From Salvia splendens (taxonomy: Eukaryota > Streptophyta > Magnoliopsida > Lamiales > Lamiaceae): a stretch of DNA of 64,000 nt. Position numbers and translations under genes: made by a program. Under the pieces are notes generated by a model. That model worked only from the letters and a program-made list of their open reading frames with translations. It was not told the DNA's origin and ran no database searches. The stretch is taken from the NCBI RefSeq assembly GCF_004379255.2, contig NC_056040.1:7482257-7546256 (forward strand), in the 5' to 3' direction. Within the stretch, counting starts at the first letter, position 1. The number at the start of each line of letters is the position of its first letter. Below are positions 55,314 through 64,000 of this stretch, one piece after another.

Positions 55314-55454
55314 TAATAATTATGATCCATACTACTATGAAACCACTATATTCATTACTTTTTCATATTTACGAATGCACAGACGGTGAGCTTTCTTTCC
55401 ATCTAGAAGCATTGCAATTTAGTGTATTGTTGTTAAGGATGTACTCCTTAACCT

Positions 55455-55720
55455 CGCACGAATTCCTCCGTGAAGTCGCGGGAACCTTTGCCCGACGATC
55501 AACGACGATAGAAATTAGGGTTTGCTTGAGAAGAAAGGAAAAAAAACTAACGTAAATGATTTTATTTCATTGATTGTCAATTATGAAATATTCCCACATA
55601 TTTATAATGTGGAATCCTCAAATAAATAAATCTAATCTAATCTTAACCAACTAAGCAAAATATACTATAAAGATATTAATTACTAAATTATGGGAGATAT
55701 GGAAGATATGTCTCGTATCA
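55455..55720 (-). repeat. Older, diverged LTR related to the adjacent LTR element
   Basis: Read on the minus strand it begins TGATACGAGACAT and contains in the same order the landmarks of the neighbouring LTRs (ttataatgtgga; ttgatcgtcgggcaaaggttcc; cgcgacttcac), but with many differences. Probably a solo LTR. Confidence 0.65.
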
Positions 55721-55959
55721 ATTCCGGAACGATATGAAGTCGCGTCGAACGTCGCGGGAGCTTTGCCCGTCGATCAATCCGGCGTCGAATTCTAGGGTTC
55801 GTGCTTTTTGCACGAGGAAAAAAAAACGATAAATTGCGTAAAAAAGGTATTTTTATTTCTTGAATGATGATTATGAATAACAATGTCCACTATTTATAAT
55901 AGTGGATACTAACTTAATGAGCAAGACAAAAGATATGCAAATCCATATTTAACTAACTA

Positions 55960-55963
<4 letters not shown>

Positions 55964-56024
<61 letters not shown>
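55964..56024. repeat. (AAT)n microsatellite in 3' LTR
   Basis: About 20 tandem ATA/AAT units. Confidence 0.9.
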
Positions 56025-56025
<1 letters not shown>

Positions 56026-57368
56026 CATCGTATCAACTCCCTCACGGTTGAAATCCACGTTGTCCTCAAGGTGGGAACCATGAAGCAACGATGAGCGTCG
56101 AGGAATCCTCCTGGATCAAACATACACCGAATAGTTGGGCGTCTCCCTGCATCATCTCCATCAAAAATCACAAAGGGATGACCCTTATGAACATGATAAT
56201 TCAGTTCTAAAATCTTGTGAATGCGTCCATGAATGCTCAAGCATAGAGTGTCATTTTGCGGAGGAATCAAACGGGCATCGACATCGAGTGATGTTAATCG
56301 ATGATTCATATTTGCAATATTCTTAACATGTGATGAATCACTCAATAATTCCATTGACACGTTGTACCTCATGGAATTACCCAAATCAACCTTAGCTTGA
56401 AGAACCTTGATTGGAAAATCATTCAGTTGCATCGAGCACTCAAACTGCCCTTGAACTTGTTCCTCCTCTCGCTTGTGATTCTGACTGGGTTTCGTCTCCT
56501 TCTCAGCCTTTTCAACTCCACAAAAACCAGCAGAAGAATCAAGAATCTTCTCGGTGGAATAATCAAATCCATCCTCAATGGAGCCATCCTCCTCGTCTAT
56601 CACCTCAATCGGAGGCAATTCTTCTGTCCGAACCTCTTCCATGATCAACATCTCTACGTCACTGGAATCGGAAATAGGTTCAGCAAAAATATGAAATTGG
56701 GCATGCTCCAGCGGACGCGGCAAATGTTGGATTTCAACAAACCCATTGGCAGGGGTTGAGATCGGGACAGCAGCAGTGGGCAGCGGCGTGGCTGTCGGTG
56801 GACACCAGCAGGATGGTGAGTGTTGCGGGGGTGGTTGTGGCCGCTGAGGCGGTTGATAAGACTGATCATATGGTGAGTATCCCTGCTGCGTGCGCAACCT
56901 TGGCGGGTCCCAACAAGAGGGTGGTGGTGGCGAGTACAAATTTGGCTCGTAGGACGATGGTTGCTGATACGCAGTTTCCTGGCGCAGCCATGGCGGGTCC
57001 CAGGAAGTGGGCTGACGGGCTTGGTAGGGATGGTGTTGTGGGTGGAGGCGCCCATCCTTTAGATATGGATATGATGGCTGTTGATCTAACGCTCTGATCG
57101 GATGGTGCGATGGTTGATATACGGGCTGCAACGGTGGCTGGTAGGGCGCGTGAGGTGGCTGTGCGGCGGTGTACAGCTGGGGTTGGTCGGGTGGATCAGG
57201 TTCGGGTGGGAGCGGAGAGTGCGTTGCTGCTACCCTGCGCTTATGCTCAACCAATTGGGTTTCGAGCCGGGCGAGCCTATTCTCCCACGTTGCTGCTGTT
57301 GAATTCAATTGCAAGCCTTCAAATGCTTGCGATATCTCCCACCATGAACGAAAATTGACTTCGGCCAT
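56025..57368 (-). CDS. Unknown Pro/Gln-rich ORF of the small LTR element
   Basis: 447 residues. The N-terminus (WWEISQAFEGLQLNS...ENRLARLETQLVEHKRRV) contains a short coiled coil. Residues about 50-205 are Pro/Gln/Tyr-rich with QPPHAP, SYEPNLY and SCWDPPR(L) type repeats. The middle is acidic, and the C-terminal 120 residues (SIHGRIHKILELNYHVHKGHPFVIFDGDD, then MFDPGGFL) may be a small folded domain. The stop lies inside the 3' LTR, so the gene and element end together. I do not recognise a Gag, protease or polymerase domain. It may be a highly diverged gag or captured sequence. It starts 39 bases inside the 5' LTR boundary, the usual place for gag. Confidence 0.6.
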
Positions 57369-57643
57369 GAGTTCGAGAATGAAAGCACCACTTGTTATGA
57401 TTAAAGTTCCGGAACGATATGAAGTCGCGTCAAACGTCGCGGGAGCTTTACCCGTCGATCAATCCGGCGTCGAATTCTAGGGTTCGTGCTTTTTGCACGA
57501 GGAAAAAAAACGATAAATTGCGTAAAAAAGGTATTTTTTATTTCTTGAATGATGATTATGAATAACAATGTCCACTATTTATAATAGTGGATACTAACTT
57601 AATGAGCAAGACAAAAGATATGCAAATCCATATTTAACTAACT

Positions 57644-57644
57644 A

Positions 57645-57729
<85 letters not shown>
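57644..57729. repeat. (AAT)n microsatellite in 5' LTR
   Basis: About 28 tandem ATA/AAT units, longer than in the partner LTR. Confidence 0.9.
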
Positions 57730-57735
57730 GTATCA

Positions 57736-58485
57736 ATTGTCATCTAATTATCGCATCTCTAGCTACTTCTATATACTTTTTCACATCAATTATAGTGTCA
57801 ATTTGCAAAAGGAATCTTCTCCAAATCGATAAAGATGAAGGTAGATTAGAATAAAAGTATCAAGTTCTCAGTTTAGAGACCCAAGGCAAGTAAAGAACAT
57901 GGGATAATTCTGTCATTTCACTCTCATTTGTGGAGCCCAATTTTGCTTCTTTACAAAGCATTTCCCCAACATGTATTAGGTCAGTCATTTTTAAAATTGT
58001 TTCTTATACTATTAACTATCAATTCTTATCTTCTATCAGGGTCATTATTTTGATTCTTGTACAATTTGAATGATTATCAACGTTCATAAAGTTCTTCAGG
58101 CTTTATCTTCCTTTAGAGAGTGCCTTTGATTAGTGTATAATTTATTCATTAAATTAAATAGTGCACACCTAATTAACTGGCTTTTTGTTTCCTTAAACTT
58201 GGTTTTGTTTAAGTCATGATGGTCCACAAGTGAGCTATAAACTATTCACTTGCATTTCATTTACTCCCCGTTTGATCCAATTTGAAGTTTAAACATTATT
58301 TCAAAAATGACACATCAATTGATCCTCTAAGAGGAGGTTCCGAAAGAAAGATGAGCCAAAATGGAGATATACAAAATTGGCACACCAGTATAAGATTGAA
58401 CACAAATTTTATTTTATCCATGCGTTTACAACTATTATTTAGATTGAATATACTTGGTTCTGGCTCAAAATAATTATGAAATGTA
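57736..58485. other. Intergenic, no gene seen
   Basis: AT-rich. Confidence 0.55.
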
Positions 58486-58691
58486 CTCGTTCCGTCCGCC
58501 ATTAGGAGTCTCATTTTTTTGCGGCACGAGTTTTAAGAAATGTTAAGAAAAGCGGGTGGAAAAAAGTTAATGGAATATGGTTCTCACTTGTATATAGTTT
58601 TAAATAAAATGTGAGTCGAATGAGTTAGTGGAAGATGAGACCCTATTATCATTTATGGTGAGCCGGGACTCCTATTCGCGTAAAGAGGGAG
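58486..58691. mobile_element. Stowaway-like MITE
   Basis: 206 bp, TA-flanked, ends ctcgttccgtccgcca and the diverged inverse cgcgtaaagagggag; the interior pairs gagtctcat with the inverse region gatgagacc. Confidence 0.8.
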
Positions 58692-58926
58692 TATATGATT
58701 ATGATTTTTAGATACTAAATCTATGTTTGCAGAAATGAACTGTAATTATTTTGAGAAGCTTGGGCCTAAGCGTCACCCATTAATACAATGGGCCCATCCT
58801 CGAACAGCCCGTTAGTTTCGTCGCTCAGTTTTTTCGTAGTCAAACAGCCCGTTAACATTGCTGTTGCCGGAGAAAATTGTTGTTGTTTTGAAAAAAGTGT
58901 TATTTCTAGAAATTTTAGACGCATTA

Positions 58927-60827
58927 GAGCACCCACAATGGGGCGCCCGATGGCGCGCCTGATGCGTGCCATCGTCCTCGGGCTCACCCGATGTGTGTCA
59001 TCGTCCTCGGGCTCGCCCGATGGCTCCATTGTGGGTGCCCGGACGATGGCACGCCCTACGCCCACGCCCTAAGCTTTGGGCGCGGAAGAAGCGCGGACGA
59101 TAGGCCATCGTCCGCGCCATCGGGCACCATTGTGGGCTCCGCGGACGATAGGCACGGACGATGGCACGCGTTTTTGAATTTTTTTTTCCGAATCTTGTCT
59201 ATTTAAACCTCGTTTCTCATTCACTTGTTCATACAAACATCTCGTCTCTCTCATTTCTCTCATCTCTCACATTTCTACCTCACTTACATACCAAAATGAA
59301 CCACGACGACGACACCACTAGTTCCTCGGAGGAAGGTAGTCCGACCGGGGATACCTTAGATGCAGCCGTTGAAGAAGCCATGGCGGAATGCTTAGCCGAA
59401 CTGCAGCGCGAGGAGGAGGCGGCGGAGAGGATCCACAGGCCTATTCGACGTCGGACGGTTGTCCGACGCGACCACGCTGCAGCTCACCAACGTCTGGTTG
59501 CAGACTATTTTACCGAGCAACCACGGTGGGGCCCGACTATTTTCCGCCGCCGGTTTAGAATGCCGCGTTACCTTTTTCTCAACATTGTCTGGACGTTGGA
59601 GTCACGTGATGAATACATGACGTATCGGGAAGATGGTGTCGGCAGACCCGGCCTTACACCGTTGCAAAAGTGCACGGCTGCACTCCGTCGGTTGGCCTAG
59701 GCACCACGGCGGACATTTTCGACGAGTACCTCCACGTCGGGGAGACAACAGGCCGGGAGTGCCTGAAGAGATTTTGTAGGGGAATTGTAGAGGCCTACGG
59801 GGACACATATTTGCGCAGGCCCACTACTGTTGATTGCCAGGGCCTGATGAATATGCACGAGATGGTGCACGGCTTTCTTGGGATGCTAGGGAGCATCGAC
59901 TGTATGCACTGGGAGTGGAAGAATTGTCCAAAGGCGTGGAGAGACCAATTCACTAGTGGATACAAGGGCAGCCACCCGACGATGATCCTCGAAGCCGTCG
60001 CTGACTATCGGCTCTGGATCTGGCATGCTTACTTCGGTGTAGTGGGGTCGAACAACGACATCAACGTCCTCAACTCATCCACCCTCTTCACCGAGCAATG
60101 CAATGGCAACGGCCCGGCCATCGAGTTCACTGCCAACAGGCGCCAATACCACATGGGGTACTACTTGGTCGATGGCATATACCCACGGTGACCTGTTTTT
60201 GTGAAGACGATCAGCTGCCCAATTGGTGAGAAGAGGGTTTTATTTACGCACAAGCAGGAGGCGGCACGGAAGGATGCCGAGCTGGCATTTGGTGTGCTCC
60301 AAGCACGATGGGCAATAGTGAAAGGGCCGGCTCGTCTCTGGTTCAAGGAAGTCATCGCCGATGTCATGTATGCATGCATAATCATGCACAACATGATAGT
60401 CGAGCATGAATGTGGGAGCATCACCGACGGGAACGATGATGAAGGTGCATCTAGCTCGTCCGGTACAGCGACCGCGCCCACCGCTAGAGGATTACTGACG
60501 GGCTTCAATGAGGTTCTATCTAGACAGGCATCAATGCGCAACCAACAAGACCATGCTCAGCTCATGAACGACATGATTGAAGAAGTGTGGGCCTGTAACC
60601 GCCGTCGCTGAGTTTGCGTATTTTTTTAATTCGTATTGTAATGTATTAATTTTCATAAATGAAATGAAGTTTTTCCCCAATTTTTGTAGTTATTTAAATA
60701 TTCAAATAAATGAAAATGCATAGGGCGCGCCTTAGGGCGCCTCATTGCAGGTGGGAGGGTAGGAGGATAAAAATGATGACGTAGCGGTGCATAGGGCGCG
60801 CCTAAGGGCGCCCCATTGCTAATGCTC
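58927..60827 (+). mobile_element. PIF/Harbinger element PH8
   Basis: 1,901 bp. Ends gagcacccacaatggggcgc and the inverse of gcgccccattgctaatgctc; TTA at 58924-58926 and 60828-60830. One transposase gene, no ORF1. The left subterminal region (58935-59165) has tandem-like gatggcgcgcc/cgtcctcgggct blocks. Ends are closest to PH2. Confidence 0.94.
59296..60611 (+). pseudogene. PIF/Harbinger transposase (PH8), one frameshift and one stop
   Basis: From MNHDDDTTSSSEEG at 59296 the frame runs to LRRLA and stops at TAG (59698-59700). The protein continues one frame over as GTTADIFDEYLHVGETTGRE, consistent with loss of one base at about 59699. It then holds GSIDCMHWEWKNCP (first Asp) and ADYRLWIWHAYFGVVGSNNDINV, until an in-frame TGA at 60189-60191 where relatives have Trp (YPRW). 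The rest, VFVKTI, RKDAELAFGVLQARW (catalytic Glu kept; Val-Glu-Arg of relatives is Ala-Glu-Leu) and IIMHNMIVEHE, reads to 60611. About 430 residues in all. Two point lesions only, so it became inactive fairly recently. Confidence 0.92.
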
Positions 60828-60830
60828 TTA

Positions 60831-61158
60831 GAAACATGTGTTTCAACCTGTAGTCGTGCTTATTTAAAATTGTGTTAGTTTGTTATCTATCAAAGATGTT
60901 TTGGATTATGGGTTTGAAAGAGGGCTGTGTATGAAATATAGAATCTTCAAGATGATTAGGTTGTTGATGGAGATGCATTTTCTCGTGTTTAATTCCTAAA
61001 AAACTACGTCTTGGTTGGAGTGAAGGACTGGCAAAGTATGAGAAGAATTTCTGGTCTTTGAGAATCTCAAGTGTGTTTCATGCACGAATACTTGTTTCCA
61101 ATGTTTAATTACTTGTCTGGCCATGTTTTGCAGCTGGAGGTTGTCCGACAGTTCATGG
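60831..61158. other. Spacer with possible exon border
   Basis: No complete gene. The bases just before the hAT MITE (ttgcag, then ctggaggttgtccgaca) look like an intron acceptor and exon start on the plus strand. Confidence 0.35.
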
Positions 61159-61519
61159 TAGAGGTGCACAAGGTTTACGGTTTCGGCGGCTAACCGTGAA
61201 ATCATAACCGGCGGTAACAGTTCCGAATCGAAACCGTGAGAATTTACTCGAACCGAAACCGTCGATTTTAGAACCATGGTTCGGTTCAGGTTCAAAACTT
61301 TTCGAACTGAAACCGTGCCAGAACCGCCGTTCTGGGCGGATCCAACCGGAACAGTGAAAAACCATAAAAAATCGCCGATTCGGAATCGAAACCGGTGGTT
61401 TTGGAACCGGAACCGAAATCACGAAACACCATCGAGGTTCGGTTCCGGTTCGGCAATTTCCATAACCGGAAGCGGGTTCCGAACTGTAACCGCCGGTTCC
61501 CGAACCGTAACCACCTCTA
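61159..61519. mobile_element. hAT-type MITE rich in GGTTCGG words
   Basis: 361 bp with ends tagaggtgcac and the inverse of accacctcta (tagaggtggt). An exact 8-bp target duplication, gttcatgg, lies at 61151-61158 and 61520-61527. TIR start and 8-bp TSD are hallmarks of hAT elements. The interior is a cluster of GGTTCGG/CCGAACC and GAACCG words in both orientations. Confidence 0.9.
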
Positions 61520-61527
61520 GTTCATGG

Positions 61528-62128
61528 CGATGAAGTGGTCGACTTTGTCAACAATTTGCTTTCACAGTTGGGACTACATCAATTTCTCATTTGGGCATTT
61601 CTTTGTTTTTAATTACTTTGACTTATTTGGGTGGTTAGATGAGTTTCAACTTGCATGTGTCCCCTTACAATTTAGTGATACAGTTCGACAGCAAACTGCG
61701 ACCTATTCAAAGCAATTTGGTTTATATGATTAGTACTATATGATTGGTGCATTTCTTGTTTATGATTAATTCCAGATTGATTCAACACTAACCTTTTTCT
61801 ACACCTCATAAAGAACTAATCAATCAAGGAAGTGGTCTTGCTATTTAACTTCCTTTATTATACAATCTTTACATTTTCAGAATTATTTTATGATTGAACA
61901 GGCAAAGAAGAGGGTGCAATAATCTTTTAAACAACACACAATTTTACATAAAATACTTCCTCAGTTATGATATTACTACAAAGGACTCTTATTCTCACAT
62001 TTATTTCACCAATTTTTTTTTATGGATGTCTTTGGTGGTAAATAAAAACAACAAGAATAGAAGCTCACAGTTGCAGATGACTAGACCTGCAACACAACAG
62101 CGACAAACAAGAATAAAATACCACAAGA
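61528..62128. other. Spacer; coding-like remnant then 3' region of the next gene
   Basis: If the MITE and one TSD are removed, a plus-strand frame reads AAGGCPTVHGDEVVDFVNNL and on through SQLGLHQFL, which looks like an exon, but I could not identify it or find partner exons. Confidence 0.35.
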
Positions 62129-63412
62129 TCAGCAGAAAACCTCAGGTGAGGATGAGGCAACAGGAACTTGAAAAGAATTTGAACTCCAATCAGCATTTTC
62201 CCGGCATTTGATCCCAGTAGCCGTCGCCTGGTTTGGCCCGATGATTGAAGTTTCAGTAAATTTCGATACCCTAGCATCAGCAGCTGTCTTGAGCCGGTAC
62301 CTCTCAGCCCTAGATCCAATCACCTGACCTAGAATAGATGCTGCTATGGTGAATGCCATGGCTGCCTTTGGCATCAGCACAGATTTCCTGAGCATGCCTA
62401 TGAATGGTACAGCAGCATGGACAGCAACGAACCATGATGGCGAGAATTTTTCAGTGTGTTCCCTCCATATTCCTAGAGGTACATTAGCCGCCATTCCCAG
62501 AAGGCCGATAGCGAGCACTTTTGCAGGCAGGGGCTGTGGCCTCAGGTTTTTGGCAAAAGCGGTTTTTGCTAGAGCGCTCCTGGCAGCCACAATTGCAGGA
62601 GGGCACCTATACTTCATGCCGGGAGGGGGCTGAAGGGCCTTTGCTACAAGTGGAAGCACACCACTCACGGCTCGATAGGACTTTGCAATGGGGCAGTTCC
62701 CTTTTTGCAACCAATCGTCGCTCATTGCTTCATGGTCTGATTTCCCTCCCTGTATTCAAACATAAACATCTTTAACCATTGCTTCATCAAGATTATTAGT
62801 ATTAATATTGTAATCAGTCGACTATGCATAGCCGGTAGCTTAAGAAGATAATTTTACCTTAGAAGACTCCTTTTTTGAAGGTTTTGGTTTCTTGTTGTCT
62901 TTCCCCCACTTTTCAAAGAAAGCATCAAAACCAAAAGGTCCCCCTGCACCAAAACCAGAGAGGCTGATGGTGGCAGCTTTAGCTGCCAAGGGGTTAAATT
63001 GAGCTGGTGACTGTTCGGGCTGAGACTTCTGGGTCGGAACAAATGACCTTCCGGAAAGCGGAACAACACCATTTTGCCCATGGAAGAGCCTGAATGCCAT
63101 GTCAAAATTTGGACCATCCTCAAATATGGGACCCTTCCCATCCCGTGCCTAATATGAGCAAGACATAGGAGACAAGGGAACCTATTAGCTTTGGAGCATA
63201 AAATAATGGAGAGCAAGATGATGCTTAGATCATGATATGGGCGAATATGGAAATTGTAAGAGATGTATACGACTTACAGGAATAGGGAAAGCCATTGATG
63301 ATGTAAAGGAGAAGTTAGTTGGTTCATTGATGTTCCTCAGAAATGGACACTTGAAAATGTCCATGTCAAAATTTGATGATTCCCTGTTTGAGTTTCCAAA
63401 GAAAAAATCCAT
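62129..63412 (-). CDS. Conserved plant protein of unknown function, membrane segments
   Basis: Exons 63278-63412, 62858-63148 and 62129-62749 join in frame at GT-AG sites to give 348 residues. N-terminus MDFFFGNSNRESSNFDMDIFKCPFLRNINEP. Exon 2 holds GPIFEDGPNFDMAFRLFHG, a Gly/Phe-rich stretch (FGAGGPFGFDAFFEKW) and a basic end. Exon 3 holds MKYRCPPAIVAARSALAKT and three hydrophobic stretches at about residues 219-237, 247-262 and 271-290, so it may be a membrane or organelle protein. No enzyme motif seen. It looks like a single conserved gene rather than a transposon. A likely 5' UTR intron acceptor (TTGCAG) lies at about 63432-63437, so the gene may begin beyond the window. Confidence 0.8.
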
Positions 63413-63437
63413 TCTAGAAATGTAATAACCTGCAACT

Positions 63438-64000
63438 TGAAACAAGCATAACAAAATAAATGTTGAAACAAGATATTGATTGCTACGGAAACTGTCGAAA
63501 GCATAGCAGATAGCTTTAAAAAAAACAATTTATGGCTCCAAAGTAAAGATTTCTATTGCAATCTATTTAAACACCTATCCTCAGAGCATCTTTAGAAAAT
63601 AAAATTTCCGATCATAAAACAATTCTCCATTCGATATCAATCAATAATCAAGTAGGTATCTAGGATGTATCCAAAACTCAGAGAAAACTGAACACCTCAT
63701 TACTCAACCAAAATGATTACAGATGAATATGTCACCCAAAATGAATATTTCCAGGATAACAAACGAAATTCAGGCAGAACATGAGTAGCGTTCGATGCAG
63801 TTCATAAATCCTCTACTGCACCTAGAGCTTGTAAACCCAAATAACATAAATAACTGCTTCTAAACTTCAAATTTCAGCAAAATATGAGCCCATTAATAAT
63901 TAGGCCATTTTTCCTCATCAATTGTTAAGCCTAACACCCTTCAATTGAACTAGACTCTAACACACTTCAGTTAAATCAGACCTTATTATTATCAACCCAA
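63438..64000. other. Probable 5' UTR intron or upstream region
   Basis: AT-rich with no ORF of note. It is probably the 5' UTR intron of the gene ending at 62129, on the minus strand. Confidence 0.4.

Larger units (their letters stand above)
55722..57735 (-). mobile_element. Small non-autonomous LTR element
   Basis: About 2.0 kb between two near-identical direct repeats: 57407-57735 (5' LTR, minus strand) and 55722-56035 (3' LTR). Both start TGATAC, contain an (AAT)n array and end at CGTTCCGGAA. The two differ by few substitutions and by microsatellite length. A possible primer-binding stretch (agtggtgctttcatt) follows the 5' LTR and a purine-rich stretch (gtgagggagttg) precedes the 3' LTR. 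One 447-residue ORF lies inside; no recognisable RT or integrase. Confidence 0.8.

Overview
The window is nuclear DNA from a flowering plant, most likely a eudicot. The evidence is genes split by many short AT-rich introns, a photosystem I antenna gene, a tandem array of MLO genes, a self-incompatibility-S1-like secreted protein, a plant tetraspanin, and many plant-type transposons: PIF/Harbinger, Stowaway, Mutator-like and hAT MITEs, a tRNA-derived SINE and LTR retrotransposons. Placement below eudicot (perhaps an asterid such as Lamiales) is only an impression.

Layout. 1-4.4 kb: AT-rich intergenic DNA with one SINE. 4.4-12.5 kb: four PIF/Harbinger elements (PH1-PH4), including one with an apparently intact 416-residue transposase. 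12.5-18.5 kb: intergenic, with MITEs. 18.57-19.61 kb: LHCA1, minus strand, four exons. 20.28-20.41 kb: an orphan last exon of a beta-ketoacyl-ACP synthase. 20.85-41.26 kb: three tandem MLO genes, all on the minus strand. MLO-1 (14 exons, 526 aa) and MLO-3 (15 exons, 521 aa) read through cleanly when spliced. MLO-2, the middle copy, is broken: a 6,993-bp LTR retrotransposon (26945-33937) sits in exon 5, and 48 of that exon's 61 bases and its acceptor site are missing. The two 657-bp LTRs look identical, so the insertion is young. The retrotransposon keeps gag and the integrase C-terminus, has lost most of pol, and carries spliced antisense ORFs of the kind known from Tat-lineage Ty3/gypsy elements.

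42.8-49.4 kb: three further PIF/Harbinger elements. PH5 (transposase) and PH7 (Myb/SANT-like ORF1 protein) have the same termini and the same promoter-like leader but carry different single genes, so the usual two-gene Harbinger set appears split between separate elements. 50.7-51.2 kb: an S1-like (SPH) secreted protein. 52.5-54.0 kb: a TET5/6-like tetraspanin. 55.4-57.7 kb: a small LTR element with (AAT)n-bearing LTRs beside an older related LTR. 58.9-60.8 kb: PH8, a Harbinger element with two small lesions. 61.16-61.52 kb: a hAT-type MITE. 62.1-63.4 kb: a conserved plant gene of unknown function.

The genes do not form a pathway. LHCA1 serves photosystem I. The MLO genes encode seven-TM calmodulin-binding proteins; their C-terminal [D/E]FSF-type ends resemble the clade linked to powdery mildew susceptibility in eudicots. 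The rest of the biology here is transposon biology: autonomous-looking, deleted, nested and split elements, one of which appears to have disabled an MLO gene.
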